A DNA stretch of 64,000 nt. Source: Polaribacter haliotis. Lineage in GTDB: Bacteria > Bacteroidota > Bacteroidia > Flavobacteriales > Flavobacteriaceae. A program made the translations under genes and the position numbers. Below the pieces are notes generated by a model. That model was not told where the DNA came from. It was given only the letters and a program-made list of their open reading frames with translations, and did no database searches. Of the stretch, positions 53,392 through 62,298 are shown piece after piece. Within the stretch, counting starts at the first letter, position 1. Each line of letters opens with the position of its first letter. The DNA lies in contig NZ_CP061813.1 of assembly GCF_014784055.1 (NCBI RefSeq), forward strand, positions 3,730,001-3,794,000, in the 5' to 3' direction.

Positions 53392-56300
53392 TTACTCAAT
53401 AAATAGCTTCTTCGAAATTTTTCCGTTTTCGGTATTTATATTTATAATATATACAGTTGCAGAAAGCTTATTTGTTTTTAATCTGTTCTCTGTTGTATTG
53501 TCTATATTTTTCCATTCTCGAACTTTTTGACCTAAAATATTAAATAATTCTACTTTCTTTATTTTAAGTAATTTATTATTCTGAATCACTACTTCTTTAG
53601 CATTATTATCCATAAATACTGTAAGTTCTTTATCTAAAGGATTAACATCTTCTGTACTTAAGACGTTTTGTTTAGAGAAAGTAATAAAGAAACGATTTGT
53701 ATAGGTTCCAGATCCAATATTTAATTCTGTTGTTTCTGAGCTTAGTTCGTAATACGTATTTGTTAATTTATCTAATAAATAAACATCTCTGTTAATATTT
53801 TTAGCTTCGTCTATTTGTATTTCAAAAGGACTGTTAGAACCTAAAACAATACTTAGAGGAACTTCCAAAGAATTTTTAATTTCTGAAACTCCAGCAATAA
53901 TTAGTTTTTTATCTGAATGATTTGGAAAATGCCAATAGAAATCTGTACTATTTAAATCGTAAATTTCACTATCATAACCATTATCATAGTCAAAAGAGTT
54001 TGTTTTTCTAAATGATATTCCTATTTGTCTGTGAGACTTAATTCCACCACCTTCATCTAAATTAAAACCAAGTTTTAAAATTGGTAATAAATTGGTGTTT
54101 TCTTGAGATTCTTGTTTATTAGAACTTTTTGAAGAATTTTTAAAGAAATAAGTAGTTTCTGTTCCAGTAGTTTTATCTTGGTAGTTTCTATGAGCGTTCT
54201 CAAATCTTACTGTACCACCAGTGTTAGATGCAGATACAAAGAAACCTTGCCCAACAGAAACATATCTGTTAGGAGCATGATAAACTCCATCTCCAAGACC
54301 AGGTAAATTTCCTTTAGCAAATTTTAAATTATCTATAACTAAGTTATAAGGATTATTTGTGGTAATTGTAAAACCAGAAAGATCTTCCCAATTTAAATTA
54401 ACTTCTTGCCCAGTTACTCCACTTAATAATTGAGTTACAGGAGCTTCTCCATTATTAGGAGTAATTGTTACTGTTGGATTTGAAATAGGAGTTACCACAT
54501 TGTTAAATAGATAAATACTTTTAACATCTACAGTTTTATCAAAAGTAAAAATTACATCGTAAGTACTTGTAGATAAACCGACATCTCCAATTATATTTCC
54601 TAAAGTTCCACCAATTCCTAATGGATTTGGAAGCAAGTTAATACTACCTGAAGATTTGGTTACAGTTGTTGTAATACCATCTACTGTTTGTGTAATTGAT
54701 GATCCATTTGCAACTGCATTAGTCCAATCGTTAACTAGTGGAGGAATGCTTCCAACACCTCTTGCTGAAATTCCCATGGAAATATTTCTCTGTGAGTAGC
54801 CACCTTGATATCCTGTTAAATTATGACCCTCTGTAGTTGCTGGATTATCTTTATCTTCTCCTGTATGTTCCCAGAAATAAAGTGTACCATCGATCTCGTT
54901 AATATTTGTATTGATAAAATCTGTGGCATCTAAAGCACTAGGATATGGATTTCCTAATAAATTTGTAGTTCCTGGAGCAATATTAAAAGTTATAGAACCA
55001 TCGTTTGGAGTTCCAACAAAAGTAAAGTTTTGAGGATTTTGCCCCGTACTTTTCATAGTATATCCTTGGCCTCGTTCTATAGCTCCAGTTTCTAGTTTTC
55101 TTACATAGTCTGCTTGACTTGTACCTCCTAAATAAGTGTAAATCCAAAAGGTTGAAATTTTAATAGGAGTAACCCCAGGTGCACCTGGAACACCATCTAA
55201 ACCACGGTTTGGTTCTCCTGGTTGATCTAAAGAAATCCAATTAATATCTGTAATTGAAGAAGATGCTGAGGTTGGGATGTTTCCATCTTTCATAACTTGT
55301 CCAACTCTATAGGTATCTAGACTAAATTCTCTAACAGGAGAAGACCAATAATGGTATCTATAGACACTTGGCACAACTGCTTGTTGATCTCTAAATAACT
55401 TTCCTGAACCTTGTACATTTGATAAGCCAGAGTGGGTTTGAATTAACTGACCATCGCCAATCAATCTCATTTCTCCATCTAAAATAAAGTCTTCATCAAA
55501 TTCTAAATATCTATTGTTAGAAACCATTAGTTTAGAGTTTGCTTTTATCCAAACACATTCTACTTCTACACTTTCGTTTAAAACAGCGTGTGTTAAAGAA
55601 GTTTCTGAGTCTATAACCATTACTTTATCTCTATCTGCAACATTTGTACTTGGGCCTCCAGTAACTGTAGCACTATTTCCACCTGTCCAAGCATTTGAGT
55701 CTCCATTCCAGAAAATTCCATTAATTTCTGAATACGTAAAATATTTTACACCATTAAAATTATAGTTAGCAGCATATACAGCTTCTGAATTTATGGTTGT
55801 ATTTGTTAATGGAACATAATTTACGTTTGTTGTAAATGATGCGTCATCTGCAACTTTTAATACTTTAATTGTGTTTGGAGTTGTTAAAGCACCATCTATA
55901 ATTGCTTTATTAACTGCAACTTGAGTTGAGCCAACACTTCCATTTTCAACAATTTTCCATTTTCTACCAATTGTTTTTTCTGGGGCACAAATTAATTCTG
56001 TTTCTGTTGTTGTATTTACAACTCCGTTATTATTACCCCATACTAAGAAATCTTTGTTTGATGAAAATGTATTTGTATTTGCGGCGTTCGTTGCAGAAAT
56101 TGCATTTAGACCAATGGTTATAATCGCATCTGAATTTACAGATTTCGATTGTTTTTGATTTAAAACCATGGCATCGTCTCTTCCAATTCCTGCTACATCG
56201 TTATGAAATGTACTGTTGGCAGTATAATCCCAAACTTTTGGAGATCCGCCTGTTAATACATAATCTCCTTCTGTAATTGTGGCACTATTATTCACATCAC

Positions 56301-59300
56301 TTAAAGTAAAACCATATTTAATTGCTAAATAAGTTTCTACTTGTTGTCTTCTAGCATCTGAATGTGCATCACTATAAAAAATTAATTCGGCAATACTACC
56401 ATTGATACCTCTATCTGTAAAGTTTCTATCTCTACCTAAATAATAAGTTCTGTTTTCATTAGAAATGTTGCTGGTAAAAATTCTGGTTTGCATTTCAAAA
56501 TTGTCTGGTCTTGGGTGAGTTAAGAAATCTGTTGCCAAACCATTTACATATTCAGCTCCATTTACAACTGCTGTAGGAGTATAAGTACCAATAGTTGTAT
56601 AAATTTGGGTATCGTCATTGTGTCCATGACCAATACCACCAGCATCATTATTTGTAAATGGTACATTCCATTGAGTAGTAGATACATCATTATAAACGAT
56701 GTAAACTGTTCTTGGATTTAAGTTGTCTGTTCGAGTTAATACATCATTACCATTATTAAAAGTAACTGTTGGGTTAAAGTTTAACAAATTAGCTGTAACA
56801 TCTGGTGTACCAGCTCCTGTAAAATCTGAATTTGAAGGTGTTTGATCTTCCCAGAGAGTAACAGTACTTCCTCCTGTAACGTCTTTATCAGCACGTAACC
56901 ACAATGTATTTCCAGTATAACTTGGCGAAACAGGATCAACATCATTATCTCTATAGTCAACATCGTCGATATTTACATCAGAATCTTCGTCTGGTAAATC
57001 TGTTGAAGGTGTATTAATTTCATCATTCACATCATAACCATCGTTTACATTTGAACCTTCAAAATTATCATCTAAACCATCTCCATCTGAATCGTTTCCA
57101 CTAATTGCGTTGTCTGAATCTCCATTTTCTTGAATATCTGGCTTGCCATCATTATCGGAATCTAAATCTAAATAATCTGGATTTATTGGTCCACTATCAT
57201 TATCTGTATTAACAGGCATTGTAGAGATGTCCAAACCAACAGTATTACTTGTGCCACAAGGACTTCCTGATGAGCAATCTGTATCATAAGCATCATTTAA
57301 ACCATCATTGTCTGCATCATTATCAGTATCTGTTGAAGGTGGAACATATCCAACAGTAGATTGTGCTTCGATATTATCTGGAATACCATCGTTATCTGCA
57401 TCAATATCTAAATGATTTGGAACACCATCTCCATCGAAATCGTACACATCTGGAATTCCATCGCTATTAGAATCTGTATAGTTTGTTAAACTACTGTCTC
57501 CACCATTTCCATTATCAATATTATCTCTGTAATTGGCAATACCATCTCCATCTTCATCTCCATCTGGATTGTTTCCTCCACTTTCAACTATATCTGTAAT
57601 ACCATCATTATCATCATCTATATCTGTGCTATTTGCGATACCGTCTTTATCTGTGTCTACACCAATTATTGTATCTCTATAATCTAAATCTCCTCCAATA
57701 TTTACATCTCCATCTCCATCTGTAAAGTTATCTGTAACTGTATTGTCGAAACTACCATTAACATCGTTATAAGCGTCTCCATTATCTAAGGTGTTTAATA
57801 GTCCATTAGAACCAACTGGTCCAGTAGCTCTTCCTCCAGAATTTGGGGTAATAGTAATTAAACCAGATTCTAAAATATCAAAAGTTCCATCTCCATCTGA
57901 ATCTAAATCTAAATAATCTGGAATTGTATCTGCTCCTGTTGTTGCAGAACCATCTGTATTTTGTGGAGTTACACCCATTCCGTATGCTAAATCGATACCA
58001 GTACTGCTAAAACTACCAGTTGGAGCAATGTAGCCAGAGGTAGATTGTGCTTCGAAATTATCTGGAATTCCATCGTTATCTGAATCTAAATCGATATAAT
58101 CGAAAACGCCATCATTATCGCTATCTAAAGGTGTACAGAAATTTAAATTTCCAACAGCAATGTCTTGATTTAAAGAAATAGAACCTGTTCCTGAATTTTT
58201 ATAGATAATTTGCATTTTTATTATCCAAGCAGGTATTGCATTAATTGTTAAGTTTGATGTTGCTCCAGAAGTTGTTGAATTTCCTGTAAAAACCCTTGTA
58301 GTTGTATTAAACGTATGTGTTGCTCCTAAAGAATAATTTGCAGGTTGTAATAAGTATCTTGTACCATCTTGTTTGGTTAAGAAAATTTCAACATTATCTA
58401 CAGTGGCTCCATTATCTATGTTTAAGTCGTAAATTGTAAAAGCAAGATTGTAAACTGGATCACTAAAATTGAAATTATGTCTAGACAACCCACTAATAAT
58501 TCCTCTTTGATTAAGGTTTAGAGAACTATTGGTAGTTATATTGTCATTAACTCTGTAATTACTATCACTAGCTACATTTGTAGTTCTTGAATAAGTTACA
58601 TCTACACTACTTACTTTTTTTGTAGGTGCAGAAGCTGGATCGTCTCCATTTGAAGCTAATGTTCCATTTGGAGAAGTTACTTGATATAAATTTTCCCAGT
58701 TGTATGGAGGTGTGGCTGTTGTTGTACAAGAACCAATTTCTACTGAATCTAATATACCATCATTATCGTCGTCTAAATCTATTTGATTACTTATTCCATC
58801 TCCATCTTTATCGTTTGTAAAAGTATCGTCTCTATAATCTACATCTCCACCAGTAAAAACATCTCCATCTTCATCTGGGAAGTTATTTGTTTGTGAATTG
58901 TCGAAACTTCCATTTACATCTGTATAATTATCTCCATTATCGTAATTATTGTCTAAACCGTTTGTACCATAAACTCCAGATAGAACAAGATTCGCTTCGA
59001 TATTATCTAAAATACCATCGTCATCTGAATCGTTTTCTAAATAATCTTTTAGAGAATCTCCATCTGTATCTTGTGGAGTTAAACCTCCTGTATATGCTGT
59101 GTCCACACCATCTGAACCAAATACACCATCAGGTAATACGTATCCAACAGTAGATTGTGCTTCTATATTATCTGGAATTCCATCGTTATCGGAATCTAAA
59201 TCAAAATAATTGGGAATTCCATCTCCATCTGTGTCTAAAGAACAACTTACGCCAATTGCATCCACAAAGAAATCGACTACACTTGGAGGTGTACTTTTTG

Positions 59301-62079
59301 TTACTCTTATGTATCTAAATGCCACATTAGAAGTTACAACATCTGTTTCGAAAACGGCGCTTTGAGATGATTGTGGTGGGTTTGGATGTGTTGTATAAGT
59401 GGTATTATTACTAGATTCGCTTAAAACCATAATTGCTGTTCCTGAAGTAGGAACAGTAGATCTTTTCCAAACAACACTGTATTGAGTTCCTGCTGGGTAC
59501 ACTTTACCAAAATCTAAAGTAAAAACATTTCCATTTGTGTTTATTTCTCCAAAAATTCCATTAGGACTTCCTAAAATATTATTAGGATTAGTAACTCCAG
59601 TTTGAGACACGAGAGTTGCGTTATAACAAATTGTCTCTTCACCTTCTACTGTATCTAAAATTCCATCATTATCATCATCTAAATCCACTGAGTCTGGAAT
59701 TCCATCATTATCATTATCGCTAAAAGATGAATCTCCATCTCTATAATCTACATCTCCACCAGAGTTTACATCACCATCTGCATCTGGAAAATTATCTGCT
59801 TGTGTATTGTCGAAAGTTCCATTTACATCTGTATAATTATCTGCAACTTCGTAATTTTTGTCTAAACCGTTCGTTCCAAAAACGCCACTTATAGAATTAT
59901 TAGCTTCAATTCTATCTGAGGTACCATCATTGTCTGAATCTGTATCTAAATAATCTGGAATTGTATCGTTTGCAATGTCTGTATTTATTAAACCTGTTCC
60001 TCCAGCACCACCTAAACCTGTTGCTCCTGCAGAATCGTTGTTTTCGTAAATACTATATAATCCATTTGCTCCAACAGGACCTGAAGGTGCTACATATCCT
60101 AAGGTAGATTGTGCTTCGATATTATCTGGGATTCCATCGTTATCGGAATCTAAATCGATAATATTTGGGATTCCATCTCCATCTGTATCACAGGCTACAA
60201 CAAAACCTTGGTACCTAACATTGTCTATTTCTAAATTTCCTGCTCCACCATCTACTTCTAATGTGATTCTAATGTAACGAGCATCTTCCGATAATTTGTA
60301 TTGTTTGTTTTGTTCTGAATTTACTGCAATCCAATTATAAATTTTAGGATTTCTAAAGCTATTAGTAGTTGTTCCTAAAGATTGTTGCAACTTCATTACG
60401 TGATTAATCGTTCCTGTAACTCTAGATTCAACTTCTATAATTGTATTTTTTGGAACAATTCTTCCTAAATCTATGGTTAAAATATCGGATTCTTCCCCTA
60501 ATTGCGCTCTTGCATTATTTGAACCGATTGCGTTTGCAGAATTTACGACACCTGTTTGACTTTGTACAGATGAAGCATTACTTGTAGCCACATTTGCAGT
60601 TGCACATTCTACTGTATCTATAATTCCATCATTATCGTCATCTATATCTACAGAATCTGGGATACCATCTCCATCTGTGTCTTTTCCAGTTGCAACTGTT
60701 GCGTCTCTCCAGTTTACATCATCTGGAGAATCTGCCGCGTTTGTATTTGGAAAATTATTTAATTGTGAATTATCGAAACTACCATTTGGATCTGCATAGG
60801 TATCTCCATTATCGTAAGAATTATCTAAACCATTGTTTCCTACATTTCCTGTAAGTGTAATATTTGCTTCTATAGTGTCTGAAACCCCATCTCCATCTGA
60901 ATCTAAATCTAAATAATCTGGATTTCCAGCACTTTCAAAATTGATTAAACCAGTTCCACCTGCTCCACCTAAACCATTGGCTGCAGCAGTATCATTTCCA
61001 CTTTCGTAAGCACTGTCTAAGCCATTGGCACCCACAATTCCTGTAGGAGGTATGTAACCAGTTGTAGACTGAGCTTCTATAATATCTGGGATACCATCGT
61101 TATCTGCATCTAAATCTAAATGATTAGGAATTCCATCGTTATCGAAATCAAAAATATTTGGAATACCATCTCCATTAATATCGTCGTAATTAGTACTACT
61201 TCCATCTCCAGTTCCGTCATCTCTATTATCTAAATAATTTGGCAGAGCATCTCCATCTTCGTCTCCTAAAGGATTGTAGTATGTTCCATTTACGGTAGTT
61301 TCGACTGTGTCTATAATTCCGTCATTATCGTCATCTATATCTATGGTATCAGGAATACCATCTTTGTCTGTATCTACTTCGTCTACAGCATTAATTTCTA
61401 CAGCAATATTAACAGCTTCTAAAGTTTGTGTAGTACCACCATTTGTATGTGCACCATCTCTTCTTGGATAAAAAGTTAAATCTACTTGACCATTAACATC
61501 TGGTGTTCCCACGAAAAAGTTTTTTGCAAGTGTCCATTTTTCTCTAGAAATAGCAACAATAGTTTGTCTTGGGTTATTATCTATCTGATAGTCGAATTTA
61601 TTCATATATGTACCAGCGTAAAATACATTATTACCAGTCCCACCATCTTGGTTACTTAAACTCGTCATTGCATATACAGTAACCGTATAAAATTTATTTG
61701 GTTGTAATCCTCCAATCTTTGCAGTTACAGATTCTTCTGGGAAATCTGGTCCAACATCTCGAATCGTAATCCAAGTTGTATGTCCAGTTGGAGGAAGTGG
61801 AAGAGGTCCACTTGCCCATGTTGCACCACCACCATTAGAACCTTCTCCACCTGTAAAAGTTCTATTAGAAATATCTGGTGTACCACCAGTATCTAGCCAT
61901 CCAGTAGGTGTACAATCTCCACAAGTTGTTGCAGAAGAACCAGTACTTGGTATGGTTTGCGATTGAATATTAAAACTTAAAAAGAATAAAATAGCAAAAA
62001 AGCAAATAGCTTTTATGCTTTTTTGGAAAGAGTATTGAATTTCCCCAAATTCAAATACCGATAAAAAAGTATTTTTCAT
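53392..62079 (-). CDS. Giant T9SS-secreted thrombospondin type 3 repeat protein (2895 aa), tandem paralogue
   Basis: Same plan as the gene at 44261. A long n-region precedes the signal core (about 22-40, ending NIQSQ), then an N-terminal CxxCTPTGW domain. Five DxDxDG super-modules span about 234-1715, with three inserts bounded by Cys pairs 492/630, 818/946 and 1118/1315. Then a LamG-like domain (NTLWLRADKDV, about 1720-1910), the SYLAIKYG and GIGRDDAMVLNQKQSKS block, the shared beta-rich half and a T9SS sorting domain ending KISKKLFIE. The C-terminal half is very close to that of the paralogue; inserts and LamG regions are more different. Function unknown; Ca2+-rigidified surface stalk is a reasonable guess. 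Confidence 0.87.
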   Translation of the reverse strand: MKNTFLSVFEFGEIQYSFQKSIKAICFFAILFFLSFNIQSQTIPSTGSSATTCGDCTPTGWLDTGGTPDISNRTFTGGEGSNGGGATWASGPLPLPPTGHTTWITIRDVGPDFPEESVTAKIGGLQPNKFYTVTVYAMTSLSNQDGGTGNNVFYAGTYMNKFDYQIDNNPRQTIVAISREKWTLAKNFFVGTPDVNGQVDLTFYPRRDGAHTNGGTTQTLEAVNIAVEINAVDEVDTDKDGIPDTIDIDDDNDGIIDTVETTVNGTYYNPLGDEDGDALPNYLDNRDDGTGDGSSTNYDDINGDGIPNIFDFDNDGIPNHLDLDADNDGIPDIIEAQSTTGYIPPTGIVGANGLDSAYESGNDTAAANGLGGAGGTGLINFESAGNPDYLDLDSDGDGVSDTIEANITLTGNVGNNGLDNSYDNGDTYADPNGSFDNSQLNNFPNTNAADSPDDVNWRDATVATGKDTDGDGIPDSVDIDDDNDGIIDTVECATANVATSNASSVQSQTGVVNSANAIGSNNARAQLGEESDILTIDLGRIVPKNTIIEVESRVTGTINHVMKLQQSLGTTTNSFRNPKIYNWIAVNSEQNKQYKLSEDARYIRITLEVDGGAGNLEIDNVRYQGFVVACDTDGDGIPNIIDLDSDNDGIPDNIEAQSTLGYVAPSGPVGANGLYSIYENNDSAGATGLGGAGGTGLINTDIANDTIPDYLDTDSDNDGTSDRIEANNSISGVFGTNGLDKNYEVADNYTDVNGTFDNTQADNFPDADGDVNSGGDVDYRDGDSSFSDNDNDGIPDSVDLDDDNDGILDTVEGEETICYNATLVSQTGVTNPNNILGSPNGIFGEINTNGNVFTLDFGKVYPAGTQYSVVWKRSTVPTSGTAIMVLSESSNNTTYTTHPNPPQSSQSAVFETDVVTSNVAFRYIRVTKSTPPSVVDFFVDAIGVSCSLDTDGDGIPNYFDLDSDNDGIPDNIEAQSTVGYVLPDGVFGSDGVDTAYTGGLTPQDTDGDSLKDYLENDSDDDGILDNIEANLVLSGVYGTNGLDNNYDNGDNYTDVNGSFDNSQTNNFPDEDGDVFTGGDVDYRDDTFTNDKDGDGISNQIDLDDDNDGILDSVEIGSCTTTATPPYNWENLYQVTSPNGTLASNGDDPASAPTKKVSSVDVTYSRTTNVASDSNYRVNDNITTNSSLNLNQRGIISGLSRHNFNFSDPVYNLAFTIYDLNIDNGATVDNVEIFLTKQDGTRYLLQPANYSLGATHTFNTTTRVFTGNSTTSGATSNLTINAIPAWIIKMQIIYKNSGTGSISLNQDIAVGNLNFCTPLDSDNDGVFDYIDLDSDNDGIPDNFEAQSTSGYIAPTGSFSSTGIDLAYGMGVTPQNTDGSATTGADTIPDYLDLDSDGDGTFDILESGLITITPNSGGRATGPVGSNGLLNTLDNGDAYNDVNGSFDNTVTDNFTDGDGDVNIGGDLDYRDTIIGVDTDKDGIANSTDIDDDNDGITDIVESGGNNPDGDEDGDGIANYRDNIDNGNGGDSSLTNYTDSNSDGIPDVYDFDGDGVPNHLDIDADNDGIPDNIEAQSTVGYVPPSTDTDNDADNDGLNDAYDTDCSSGSPCGTSNTVGLDISTMPVNTDNDSGPINPDYLDLDSDNDGKPDIQENGDSDNAISGNDSDGDGLDDNFEGSNVNDGYDVNDEINTPSTDLPDEDSDVNIDDVDYRDNDVDPVSPSYTGNTLWLRADKDVTGGSTVTLWEDQTPSNSDFTGAGTPDVTANLLNFNPTVTFNNGNDVLTRTDNLNPRTVYIVYNDVSTTQWNVPFTNNDAGGIGHGHNDDTQIYTTIGTYTPTAVVNGAEYVNGLATDFLTHPRPDNFEMQTRIFTSNISNENRTYYLGRDRNFTDRGINGSIAELIFYSDAHSDARRQQVETYLAIKYGFTLSDVNNSATITEGDYVLTGGSPKVWDYTANSTFHNDVAGIGRDDAMVLNQKQSKSVNSDAIITIGLNAISATNAANTNTFSSNKDFLVWGNNNGVVNTTTETELICAPEKTIGRKWKIVENGSVGSTQVAVNKAIIDGALTTPNTIKVLKVADDASFTTNVNYVPLTNTTINSEAVYAANYNFNGVKYFTYSEINGIFWNGDSNAWTGGNSATVTGGPSTNVADRDKVMVIDSETSLTHAVLNESVEVECVWIKANSKLMVSNNRYLEFDEDFILDGEMRLIGDGQLIQTHSGLSNVQGSGKLFRDQQAVVPSVYRYHYWSSPVREFSLDTYRVGQVMKDGNIPTSASSSITDINWISLDQPGEPNRGLDGVPGAPGVTPIKISTFWIYTYLGGTSQADYVRKLETGAIERGQGYTMKSTGQNPQNFTFVGTPNDGSITFNIAPGTTNLLGNPYPSALDATDFINTNINEIDGTLYFWEHTGEDKDNPATTEGHNLTGYQGGYSQRNISMGISARGVGSIPPLVNDWTNAVANGSSITQTVDGITTTVTKSSGSINLLPNPLGIGGTLGNIIGDVGLSTSTYDVIFTFDKTVDVKSIYLFNNVVTPISNPTVTITPNNGEAPVTQLLSGVTGQEVNLNWEDLSGFTITTNNPYNLVIDNLKFAKGNLPGLGDGVYHAPNRYVSVGQGFFVSASNTGGTVRFENAHRNYQDKTTGTETTYFFKNSSKSSNKQESQENTNLLPILKLGFNLDEGGGIKSHRQIGISFRKTNSFDYDNGYDSEIYDLNSTDFYWHFPNHSDKKLIIAGVSEIKNSLEVPLSIVLGSNSPFEIQIDEAKNINRDVYLLDKLTNTYYELSSETTELNIGSGTYTNRFFITFSKQNVLSTEDVNPLDKELTVFMDNNAKEVVIQNNKLLKIKKVELFNILGQKVREWKNIDNTTENRLKTNKLSATVYIININTENGKISKKLFIE

Positions 62080-62119
62080 ATTATGACGATTGATATAATA
62101 AGATAATGGGGGAATACTG

Positions 62120-62127
62120 CAAAAGTA
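62120..62127 (-). promoter_or_regulatory. Candidate -7 element of the 2895-residue gene
   Basis: Minus-strand TACTTTTG (fits TAnnTTTG) 40 bp before the ATG at 62079. No recognisable -33 TTG. Confidence 0.4.
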
Positions 62128-62215
62128 ATGATAAATTTTTTAATCTTACTTAAAAATATAGCCACCCTAACAATAATTAGAAACAATTTTTTTAAAAAAA
62201 AAGACAAAAATAATA

Positions 62216-62241
62216 AATGGAGCGGTTGAATTTGCTCCATT
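62216..62241 (-). terminator. Terminator of the amylase gene, next to an ATT microsatellite
   Basis: AATGGAGC (62216-62223) and GCTCCATT (62234-62241) form an 8-bp stem with a 10-base loop; on the minus strand T-rich DNA follows. A (TTA)n run of about seven units adjoins it at 62241-62260. It is about 60 bp beyond the stop of the leftward amylase gene. Confidence 0.75.
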
Positions 62242-62298
62242 ATTATTATTATTATTATTTCGAAAGAATGTTAGTAAAAATGTAATTTATACCAATAC

